This document shows, one piece after another, positions 27,250 to 36,649 of a stretch of DNA of 64,000 bases. Location of the stretch: positions 4,919,501 to 4,983,500 of the forward strand of contig NC_088340.1 in assembly GCF_036884655.1 (NCBI RefSeq), in the 5' to 3' direction. Each line of letters starts with the position of its first letter. Position 1 is the stretch's first letter. The stretch comes from Musa acuminata AAA Group. Lineage: Eukaryota; Streptophyta; Magnoliopsida; Zingiberales; Musaceae. Below the pieces are notes generated by a model that saw only the letters and a list, made by a program, of their open reading frames with translations, did not search any database and had not been told where the DNA came from. The translations under genes were made by a program, and so were the position numbers.

Positions 27250-28862
27250 TATTAAATCTCAAATTTTGATGATGAAACCAACTAATAAGTGTTCATGATT
27301 TGATCTATGTTTTGAGTGACATAGGATACTTTGATCAGAGAGAGATAATTAAAGCATGAAGAATCATGTTGGGTTGGAGGAAAACATGTTAGAAGATTGG
27401 ACGTCGGGCTGGAGGATCGATCGACATATCGATAGAAGGCTTCGGGCCATGGATTTGGGCATTAGGCCAAGAAGAGTGGATATTGCACCAAGGATATTGG
27501 AGTTGCGGAGGTCAACTGGTCGATTGGGTAATAGGCCGCAAGAGAGAACGATGCGTCGAAGAATCAGATGAAGCGTCGATGAACCAATGACATGCCAGAC
27601 GACATGATTCATGCTTAGTAATAATTGTCTAGATCAAAGTATATTTTTATGTGTGTATGATTAACTATGATAGCAAGGCATAAAGCAAAATGAAGTTCCA
27701 GATTCAAGAACATGATTTTGTTGGGAGTTCAAGAGTTCATTGGAATTCCAAATGTTTGTCATAAGTTCTACCGGAACCAACCGAGAAATCCAAGAGCATG
27801 CTAAAGAAGCTCGTCAGAATTCGCTAAGAAGATCATCATGAAGTATAGGAGCTTGCTAGGAATCCGCTGGAACATTGCCTAGAGATCGTCGGAAGTTCAC
27901 CGGAAGATCGCTGGAAGCTCGCTGGAAGAAATCAAACTTATTTTGCTTAGAATATATCTTAGAAATCATAGTTAGCACATAATTAGAGTTAAGATTGGGA
28001 GGTAATCCCATCAACTCTGTTAGGGGCCAATTGGGCCCGAACTTGGGCTGATTTGGGCTGGATTCAAGGCCTAACCAAGGTGCTAAAAGAGTGGCCGACG
28101 GTCGCACCACTATGGCCGATGGTGGCATCGCCTGGAGAACAACACCCTAGGAATTCTAGGCGGTGGTACCCCCGGTAGTGAATGCTATCAGCGGTGGTAC
28201 CGCCCCTGTCAGGTGGTGGTACCGCCTAATGGCAGATCCTGCGGCGGTAGTACCGCCCAGGAACGACGGTGGTACCGCCCAGGAACAGCAGTGGTACCGC
28301 CAGTACTCAGGAAACCTAGGATGAGACATTTTTAGGCTTTGAGTTTGAATCAACTTGAAGCCTATAAATATCCCTCTCATCCCTGGTTAACTTACATACG
28401 TACAGAGAGTTTAAAAGTAAGAAAATACTGTAGAAATCTCTTGAGAAATCTCCTCCTCTAGCTTAAACTTTGAATTCTGTTTAAAGAGGAGTATGTGCTT
28501 GTAAAGGTTGTCTCTAAACTTGTGAAAAGGAGAAGTGGGGTGTAAGAAGGAGGTTGATCTTCACCTATTAAAGGAAGATTGATAGTGGATGTCGATGGCC
28601 TCGACGGAAGAGGAATTGTCGGAGTGGATGTAAGTCATGACGATTGAACCACTATAAAAATCCAGTTTGCCTTTTCTTTTGTGCAATTTATCTTACTGCA
28701 AACATCCTTACTTGCTTATTGCTTTCAATACGTTTATGAGTATGCTTTCAAGTTAACATCTTTCGAAATCAGTTTTCAATATACCAAAGAAATTTTCGTA
28801 ATCGACGTGATTTTATCGCTGCACTAATTCACCCCACCTCCTAGTGTCACTCGTTCCTAACA
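27250..28862 (+). mobile_element. LTR of a SIRE/Maximus-type copia retrotransposon (3' LTR with truncated interior)
   Basis: The left edge tattaaatctcaaattttga follows a decayed A/G-rich tract (aaaaagagaaaaa). It corresponds to the TGTTA start common in this lineage with one change. The right edge is cgttcctaaca, so the ends mirror as T(G)TTA...TAACA. A TATA box lies near 28363-28370 (tataaata). The element has six copies of a palindromic ggtaccgcc motif upstream of that TATA. No primer-binding site follows 28862; other copia sequence does. It is therefore the 3' end of a 5'-truncated insertion rather than a full element. Lineage is from my memory of the family. Confidence 0.65.
28161..28305. 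repeat. Six copies of a ggtggtaccgcc palindrome-containing motif in the LTR
   Basis: Motifs occur near 28161, 28192, 28213, 28241, 28264 and 28288, spaced 21-31 bases apart. Each centres on ggtacc or agtacc flanked by ggcgg/ccgcc, able to form small hairpins. They lie just upstream of the LTR TATA box at about 28363. Confidence 0.8.
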
Positions 28863-29480
28863 ACTTTAATGATATAAAATTCACGTCGGGGTATATTATC
28901 TTCATTGGAGCTAATCCAATCAGTTGGAGTTCTAATTAGCAAAAGATAATTGCATGATCTACAATGGAATATGAATACCATGCCATTGCAACCGCTATTG
29001 CAAAACTCAATTTGGTCACAAATCTGCTCAAGGAACTTTGACATCGACTCTACCTCTACTCCTTCAATATATTGTGATAATGTCGGAGCTACTTACCTGT
29101 GCGCCAATCTAGTGTTTCACTCACACATGAAACACATTGCTATCGACTTTCACTTCATGGGAGATCAAGCTGTCAGACATTAACTACGTGTTATCATGTA
29201 CATACGGCTGATCAACTAGCAGACTCACTCACAAAACCTCTCGCCCGTAAACTATTTTTATCGCATCGGTCGAAGATCGACATCCTTGATAGGATAATCA
29301 TCTTACAGAGGCATGATAACAACTAAGATTTCTCCAACTATACGAAAAAATCTTACTACTCTGTTAAGGAAAATCTTCTCTCATGTATAAATATGGATCA
29401 TATATCAAATATAAAAACATCTTCTTCATCGTTTATTCTCTCATCATCATTCGATTTAATCTATCCTTATTGGAAATACA
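28863..29480 (+). pseudogene. Copia RNase H domain relic followed by LTR-like sequence
   Basis: Translated with frameshifts, the stretch reads like the end of a Ty1/copia polyprotein: a GA-NPISWSS-like patch, a [11 protein letters not shown] segment, [14 protein letters not shown] (RNase H active-site region), HIAIDFHF, and HVHTADQLADSLTKPL near the end at 29190-29250. Stops and frame changes interrupt it, so it is dead. Downstream, tgtataaatatgg (about 29383) looks like an LTR TATA box. The polyprotein upstream part is missing, cut by the LTR ending at 28862. Confidence 0.8.
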
Positions 29481-29712
29481 CACAAGTCAATCCAAGTAAA
29501 GCCAAAATTGATAGAAAAATATGTCAGCCAATCGTTAGCTAAAACAGATCATAATAATTCCAATGCAACTTGCGTCTTCAAAGCTCGTTTCCAATCCATT
29601 GATGTCATGTGTATTGTAGTCTAGTTGGGTGCAGCGTTATCCATTTGGTGCAGGCGACGAAGACTTTTGGCTGCAGCTGCTACCTCTCTCTCTCTCTCCA
29701 AGAACGAGAGCC

Positions 29713-30246
29713 ATGCCCACCAAGCTTGGCCTTGCTCTCATCGTTGTCTTGGTACTCGGCGTCCTAACTCTCGTGCTGGAGCTCGTCTACGTGTCATGGT
29801 ACCGTCGAAGATTCCAGCGCGCCACCTCAGTGGAAGATGCTGAACTCGTCGGTGCTGACAGAAGTCCGATTGGGGCTCAACATGCTTCCAAAGAGCTCAT
29901 CCTCTACCTTCTTTGCTACATGAACCAGACTCGCGTCGAGCCGGCCGTCAGCCTCGATCCGCCGTCGGCAGTCTCCTTGGAGGCCGGTCCAGGTGTGCCA
30001 CCGAAGCCGTCGGCTGCAGAAGTGGAGATGGTGGAACGGGATGCTGAGACATGGCAGACGCCGCCCGCTCTTCTGTACGCGATCGGCGAGGAGGAGAGAA
30101 AAGGGGCAACGGGATCAAGCAGGAGAAGGAGCTTCGAATTCGCGACCCCGTGTGCTTCCCCTCCGTTCTACACGCCTGTGGCTTCCCCATCACACGACGC
30201 TGTGGAGGTTGATCGGAGAACTGTTGCTCCGCCGATGGCTCTGTAA
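29713..30246 (+). CDS. Small single-pass membrane protein, plant-specific, function unknown
   Basis: An intronless frame of 177 residues from the ATG at 29713. The in-frame ATG at 29629 would add 28 residues, including a CT-repeat-encoded stretch, and is less likely. Residues 5-27 (LGLALIVVLVLGVLTLVLEL) form one transmembrane helix close to the N-terminus. It is followed by WYRRRF, a positive patch that would sit in the cytosol. The remainder is a soluble tail with a hydrophobic block KELILYLLCYMNQTRVEP (residues 60-77), a Pro/Glu-rich linker and a Ser-rich SRRRSFEFATPCASPPFYTP region that looks like a phosphorylation-prone segment. Similar short one-helix proteins occur in other plants as far as I recall, without known role. 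Codon use is GC-rich and coding-like. It stands alone, bordered by transposon debris and an AT microsatellite just past the stop. Confidence 0.75.
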   Translation: MPTKLGLALIVVLVLGVLTLVLELVYVSWYRRRFQRATSVEDAELVGADRSPIGAQHASKELILYLLCYMNQTRVEPAVSLDPPSAVSLEAGPGVPPKPSAAEVEMVERDAETWQTPPALLYAIGEEERKGATGSSRRRSFEFATPCASPPFYTPVASPSHDAVEVDRRTVAPPMAL

Positions 30247-30274
30247 ATATAAATATAAATATATATAAATATAA

Positions 30275-30316
<42 letters not shown>
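30247..30316. repeat. AT microsatellite
   Basis: A mixed tataaa and (AT)n tract immediately after the stop codon of the small membrane protein gene. Confidence 0.95.
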
Positions 30317-30318
<2 letters not shown>

Positions 30319-30319
30319 G

Positions 30320-31880
30320 ATTGCTTGTTAAGTAGTTAGTTCATAAGCAAAAATTGCAACTACTTTTCCTCTTCAATTATTTGTTTGATTTTTAAATACT
30401 AATGTCTGGTTGCCCTATGCTTGACTATGAATAAAAAATTTAAAGTCAAATAAATAATTTTTATTAAAACTAGTCACAATCATATGACTAACACCTTGTT
30501 ATTTGAATGATATAATAATTGATTCAATCCCATTAAACCAGTTATGCAAAAAGCTGATTCGATTAATTATTATCATATGTCTTTCGGGTTCAATGTTATA
30601 TGATAGTATCTATAATTAAAAAAATTATATAATTATTTTTGACGTTTAATCATATATAATGCTACTAGACTTCACTATAAAGAGTCCCTCAAGTATGTTG
30701 TTTAGAATATGAATTTTTCTTAACACTTATATACATTTGATCAAATCCTTCCAACTCATTATTGATTTAAATATGGGAGAGATCTTATTGGATATATTTT
30801 ATTTTTTTTTACAAAATTTTTTGTCAAATTTGCTCATCTCTCAACATTAAATTTATGATAAACTTAGACCCGAATTATGATCGTCTCCGAACCATCATCA
30901 CATGTCTAACAACCAAATTCTACTCTTACATAAATAAAAACAAATAAATTATAACTTAAGATCATTTAATTTTTTTTATTGGATATATGTACAATAACCA
31001 TATCATAAATATTTCATATTATAGAATTGTACATTATGTTTAAGTCACCAGCACACAGCAATATACATGTCTAACAACCAAATTCTACTCTTACATAAAT
31101 AAAAACAAATAGATTATAACTTAAGATCGTATAATTTTTTTTGTTGGATATATGTACAATAACCATATCATAAATATTTCATATTATAGAATTGTACATT
31201 ATGCTTTAGTCAACAGCACACAGCAATATACGTGTGTGTGATAGCAAATTCTTTAGACAATATATGAATATAAATACATAATTCCGATCATTATTATCCT
31301 CCAAACTCTCTCTCTCTCTCTCTCTAATTTTCTAGAGATAGAGATGGTGACTGTGGAACTAAACTCTGATGTGTGAGATAAAATAGCTTGTTGAACACCT
31401 ACTCTATGCTTATGCAGGAGTGTTGGCCATATAGTAAGTAGCATTCAACTGAATATTTTTTGTTATCCTTTCTTTTGAATAGAGTTGATATAAGTTTGGT
31501 ACATGACGCCTCCTGTGGCGTGCATCCACCGATAGTGGTAGATGGTATATCCACGTCTAATTTAAATTTGATTCTTAGACAATATAGCTCAATTATAAGT
31601 GTTTCGTTTAGATAGTCACACTAGTCTCATAATTTTCCAATAAATTAGAAACTTAATATTCATTTCACATTAATTTTGAAATAAATTTTAAGATATTTGT
31701 GATATGAATTACACATTGATAGGAACGATTTTGTCCCATGCTAGCTCATCTGCCATCGAGATCGACACCTACGCAGGGCTCCAAGTCACTAGCCCTAAAA
31801 TGGCATCGCAATGCATCCCGATTTGCCCCACTAGCAATAATCGTTTTACCTTATCAAGATGAAAGAATGATAAGGTGGTT
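30320..31880. other. AT-rich intergenic DNA
   Basis: Apart from the 165 bp duplication and a CT run at about 31303-31325, no gene or element boundary was found. Confidence 0.5.
30901..31233. repeat. Tandem duplication, two ~165 bp units
   Basis: Unit 1 starts at 30901 and unit 2 at 31066, both with catgtctaacaaccaaattc; they run to ccagcacacagcaatata and caacagcacacagcaatata respectively. Only a few substitutions separate them, so the event is recent. Confidence 0.92.
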
Positions 31881-31883
31881 CAC

Positions 31884-32278
31884 TGATAGGACCCTAGTAG
31901 GGTTGAGTCCTACTCAACCAAGAAGCATCTAATAAAACACTATGAGATTATAATAAACCCCACCTAGCCGCCTCTATCCTATAAAGAAAAGTGGCTAGAG
32001 TTTATATTTGAGCCTTTGGGCTTCCTAGCCGCCGTCCCCTTTTACTGGGTTGGTTGGTTAGGGTTAAGGGCAAAAGGGGTAACTCACTTAGGAAGCAGCC
32101 TCTAGGGCTAGGGTTTAGAGCCCTATATAAGCATGTAGCTTCCATCTCTTTGGGAATAAGATCTATCTACAATTGACATCATTTGGTCGACTTCTAGGAG
32201 GGTGGAACTCCTACAATGTTCCAAGGAGTGATCTCCCTCAAAGATCAATTTACATAGAATTCCTTTAGGGTTCTATCA
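31884..32278 (+). mobile_element. 395 bp LTR followed by a tRNA-Met-type primer-binding site
   Basis: The left end tgataggaccct and right end agggttctatca are near-perfect inverted repeats with TG...CA. A TATA box, tatataa, is at 32124-32130. Three bases after the LTR, tggtatcaaagcag (32281-32294) matches the initiator-tRNA-type primer-binding site seen in copia elements with one or two changes. About 200 bases of leader-like sequence follow, then similarity fades. No second LTR was seen, so this is a truncated 5' end. Confidence 0.75.
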
Positions 32279-32299
32279 TCTGGTATCAAAGCAGTGATC

Positions 32300-33638
32300 T
32301 TACTGCTTTTTCTGCCATCCCTACCGCCCACCACCAACCAAGCAATTCCCATAATTGCTCTTGATGTCGCCATCTCCACCGTCATCTTCTGCCGTAGATC
32401 AAATCAATCTACTACTATCACCTTCAATTACATCAGAGATCTAGTATTCTCCTATCATCAATAACTTTTGTTGCTATAATATTTCAGAGGAGGCAAATGA
32501 TAGGGAAATAATGGCATGGTTGATACCTTACATAGCAAACACTTCAGTGCTATATGACCTCAAGACAATATCTACAATACTTCCACCATAGGTAGCCAAT
32601 GCAACAATGCTCTATAGACATTACTGTCGTAACTGTCATATGATCCTTAGATTTAATGCAACATAATTTCATGTGGATTGAAAAAAAAGAGAAACTATCC
32701 CCAATTATAATGCACATATGTGAGTATAATCGTAAGAAATTCATACTATAAAAGCCTTCTCATGTGCGTTCCAAAAGATAAACAAGATTTATTATTCGAC
32801 TAGTACTTTTGGTTTTACCACTCTCAACACCTCATTGGCATATCAACTTCTAAGTTAATTGAAGTATAGGAGGAATTTTATCGAACATACGCTTAACATA
32901 ATTTTATAGTATACTCCCGACTTAGTTTTATAATATTTAAAATCTTATCTAGTAGTATGTTTTTGTAAAGGGTTGGTGTTCAACGATTCAAGGTTCCACT
33001 TAAGTAGATGGAGCCCATACGTCACATGACGATCCTGCCTCAGCATAAAAAAGTGGCCACATTATTTAAATCAGATTCGTCAAGTGTGATCCGAATCGAA
33101 TCGATTACAATCCATACTCGACTCGTTTGGATCGGAGTTCACAAGGAGAGTATGTGGGTGAGAACAATTGTTCCACATGTTGACCTTGTCGATCAATTAG
33201 ATCGAGGAATTTAACGTCGGATCGAGTCAACTAATCTGAATTATAATGATCTAATCTGATAGGATAAGTAATTTATGTATTTTGATTAAACCTAAGCTAA
33301 AAGTAATAGACTCATCCCAACTCAAATGTCTAAACTACACATGGCATTGGCACCGTGCTGGATTTCTGCATTTGACAGCTTGATTCACTGTAATCCTTCT
33401 CAGTCCAATAGATTACATGGAAACCAGTCATTAGAGGAAGGAAAGTGGTCGTTTAATAAGGCAGGAAGTAACATTGTATGAAAAGATATATCAAATATTA
33501 AACCGTTTTATTCTACATATTCTTCTAATTAATGCATTAGAAACTTACGAAAATACGACAAAAAACAGACCTAAATCATAAAAATGAAAATTTTATTCTC
33601 AACATCACCAAGATTGCGTCTTCTTCTTCTTCTTTCCG
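32300..33638. other. Intergenic, element leader remains and no supportable gene
   Basis: The first ~200 bases are probable leader of the truncated element. The rest, up to the 3' end of the gene at 33639, shows only short ORFs. Confidence 0.45.
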
Positions 33639-34325
33639 TCAAGACTTCATTGCTAAGCTTTTGGTGAAGTCCCTACTAACAAGGTTTCTCTTGTGCCACA
33701 TCCAAGAGTCCGAAGGAGAGCTCGGCAATGGCGGAAGAACAACAGCTCTGCGGCACAGACCAAAAGGCCACCCTTCGCAGTGTCGGAACTCTTCCAGTAT
33801 CGACCCAGCACTGATCTCCTTCAACTCTGTCGAACCATCAGTCGAACAGCAAGAAAAGCGGCTCTTCACCGAGAAAAACGCTTCGCTCTCATCGTCGTCG
33901 TCTTCCTCGTACCCGCCGCAGTCGCCTTCTTCTTCTCCGTCTGTCTTCCTCATGGGAGTCATGTGCACTCTTCCTGTTGTTGGTGACATAGCCCAAGCGA
34001 GCTTCGCTGAGAAGAGGAACTCCCTGGGCCTCGACTTAGCCTTCATCGCTCGACTTTGAATCTCCAGTATTATCAACTGACAGATGAGAGAGAGAGAGAG
34101 AAGAACATGAAGGCTGATACCATTTGACGAGTTCAAGATGAACAACGATCGTACCTGTTTGTGATCTAGATCACTGTCAAGACTCTCATCTACGGAGCTC
34201 ATGGTTGAGGGAGTCCTGAGGCAGGAGCCATGACACTGAGCGCAAGCATTCCTGATGAGCTTTGGAAGGGATTTGGAATGGTTGGACGGGAGCTTGGATT
34301 TCTCTTCCTCAGGAAAGAAAGACAT
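33639..34325 (-). CDS. Plant protein of unknown function (two exons)
   Basis: Minus-strand exons 34155-34325 and 33639-34076 give 609 nt, or 202 residues. The intron (34077-34154, 78 bp) has a CAG|GTACGA donor and a CTGTCAG acceptor. Start at 34325 (MSFFPEEEKSKLP) is preferred because a TATA-like tttatatatgg lies about 80 bases upstream, beyond which the longer ORF start at 34460 would fall. Features: a Cys pair CAQCHGSC (residues 28-35), a Lys/Arg-rich patch MKAKSRPREFLFSAKLAWAM, an acidic run YEEDDDDESEAFF, and a C-terminal block EGWPFGLCRRAVVLPPLP followed by SPSDSWMWHKRNL. The last block recalls a small plant-specific family with no assigned function. No signal peptide or membrane helix is seen in the spliced form. 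The intron is a multiple of three without stops, so its retention would add 26 residues in frame. Confidence 0.7.
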   Translation of the reverse strand: MSFFPEEEKSKLPSNHSKSLPKLIRNACAQCHGSCLRTPSTMSSVDESLDSDLDHKQVRSLFILNSSNGISLHVLLSLSLICQLIILEIQSRAMKAKSRPREFLFSAKLAWAMSPTTGRVHMTPMRKTDGEEEGDCGGYEEDDDDESEAFFSVKSRFSCCSTDGSTELKEISAGSILEEFRHCEGWPFGLCRRAVVLPPLPSSPSDSWMWHKRNLVSRDFTKSLAMKS

Positions 34326-34404
34326 GCTTAACAGAAACAAATGTACTAAGGGAGACAACCAGGAAAGTGTATGGAGAATCTGCTGTGGTGCATCATCTTC
34401 CTCC

Positions 34405-34413
34405 ATATATAAA
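34405..34413 (-). promoter_or_regulatory. TATA-like element of the 33.6-34.3 kb gene
   Basis: On the minus strand the sequence reads tttatatatgg, about 80 bases before the ATG at 34325. Confidence 0.5.
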
Positions 34414-35738
34414 GTAGGGTTGTTTATGCTGTTATGTAGTGACATGGACATGCATGACAAATGCCTCGCAACCCCTAAAGCTTCGAGTCAAGGGTAGAAA
34501 TCCTTTAAAGTGAAGACTAAGCATGTGAAACAGGACAAAGAATTCCCCAACAACTTCAGCATTATCTTCGTGGGATATCTCTAAAATTACCCCAAGAACA
34601 AGGGATCAATTAGATGTGTTAAACAAGACCACAGCAAATTGCAATGTGTCTATGTTGAATTTTATAGATCATTTTATGTACTAATCCACTTGAAACTTGA
34701 TGGAGGATGGTGTTGGTAGGACACCATCAAGGAACCAATGAGAGTGGCATCATCTCTTTTCAGTTTTCCATTAGCTCGGGCAACCTTGTGACAGTAGTTT
34801 TCAGATCTTCACTTGAAGCAAACATTGCACCTAAATTAACTGGCCAAGCTTTTGGGTGTCTGTAAAGGCTTCAATTGCTACTGTACCTGAGAGAGATGAA
34901 CTAGTTTCTAATCCTTTAACCTTGACAAGTTCAGTAAGCCATGAGGTTTGCATGATGAAATCAGAGATTTCCATGTTCACAAGTTTTGACAAAGTTTTGT
35001 GCTTGATGTTGTCTGCCTAACCCTTCTCTTTCATTCAAGTTTAAGACCAGCAAAGCTAAAAGAGAGAAAACAAAAAGAAAGCATGCATTAACAAGATTAT
35101 ATTATCTCAAAATTAGATACAAGAACTTCATTTTAATCGAATTTACTGTACATACTCTCAATATCTCAATGGCCAACAAACAAGAAAAAAAAATGTTTTG
35201 AATGTTTTCGATCCTTATATCGATAGTTCTAATATCGTAAAACAAAAAAATAAGGATTAATTAATAATACAAATGCATCAAATTTTGTTAGGTTTGGTAT
35301 GCACATATCTAAGTACATGTATATTAAGACAAATGGCTTGAGTTCTTGAAATGTTATACCCTATTAAGATATAATTTAATCTTTGAGGAGCCATTTTGAT
35401 GATTAGCTTACTACATACGCAGTTAATGAGTCTTTGTCTTATAATTTAGTACTATAAATTAGAATGTGTTATGTACGTCACATTTTAATGAAGTCGGTCT
35501 TCAATCTGTATAACACTGTTATAAACTTCTATTTCCCGTTACATAAATCTCAAAACGTCATTTGTAACAACGGATGTCGGCGAGAAACGAAACCGTCACA
35601 AAGCTTGGTATGAAGTGACGCGATTTACGTCACGCTCTCGCTCTCGCACCGATTTCTTGCTTGGTAGACCGGCAAAGGGTTTTGGAGCGGCTCGCAAACC
35701 ATTGAGAAGGCGGAGACAGCGGGCGGCGGTCTACAGAA
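34414..35738. other. Divergent intergenic region between the 34 kb gene and the phenylalanyl-tRNA synthetase gene
   Basis: It contains the promoters of both genes. The last ~150 bases are GC-richer leader of the synthetase gene. No TATA box near 35739 was recognised, as is common for housekeeping genes. Confidence 0.45.
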
Positions 35739-36588
35739 ATGGCGGAGGACGCAATTCTAGGTTTTCTTCAGACCAACGACGAGATAGCCGACTCGCATCA
35801 GTTCTCTGCTAGCGTCGGGGTCGACCACACCGAACTCGAGAACGTCATCAAGCGGCTCCATGGCTTCGAGATCGTCGAGGCCAAGGTTTTCCCCCTTCGT
35901 TCCCCCTAGATCTATACGCCAGTCCTAATCTTGATTCAGTTTCAGTAGTTTTTGGGGTTTCGTGCAGGATTTTAAGAAGGATAATTATCTCGTCAGCGAA
36001 GAGGGGAAACAGTATGCACTTGAAGGATCGCCGGAGGTTAACTTCTTCTTAGCTGTACCCGTAGAAGGGATCTCGTTGGCAAATCTTAAGGTCCGTGTTG
36101 TTTTATTGTTGAATCTTGGTCTGGAAACAAAACTGGTTATGATATTATGAAAATCACGATCTTTTTTGTGTTTTTCTATTGCTAGCATAAGAAGCAATAT
36201 TGTTCTTATGGATATCGTTTATCATTTTCTTTTTGGGCCAGGCAAAATTGGATCCCAAGGTTTTCAGTATAGGCTCATCCTGGGCTAAAAAGAATGGCTG
36301 GATTGAGATTGCCAAAGGGTCTGTAACAAGAAAGGTAAAATCTCACTGCCCTTTTCTTTTATATTTTCTATTTGTTGCTGAAATGCATGACAGTTTCTAA
36401 TATTTGTTTGATATATACAATATTCAAGTATATTGTACAATGTACACATATAGATACTGTGATATTCGAAGCTGAATCTTTGAGCACGTAGATAATAGAT
36501 ATTAGGTTTTTCTGCTCCTGCTGCTATATGAGAGCCAAAACGTTGGATGATGCCACAACTGGTTTGACAGTGACTTGAGGGGGGTGGT

Positions 36589-36649
<61 letters not shown>

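Noticed and set aside
23800..29500. Integrated plant pararetrovirus
   Set aside because: Considered because such insertions occur in some monocots, but recognisable motifs are copia-type with LTRs and no badnavirus-like reading was seen.
33693..34059. Plus-strand frames opposite the 34 kb gene
   Set aside because: Antisense shadows of the minus-strand exon, rich in Ser from the acidic-repeat codons.
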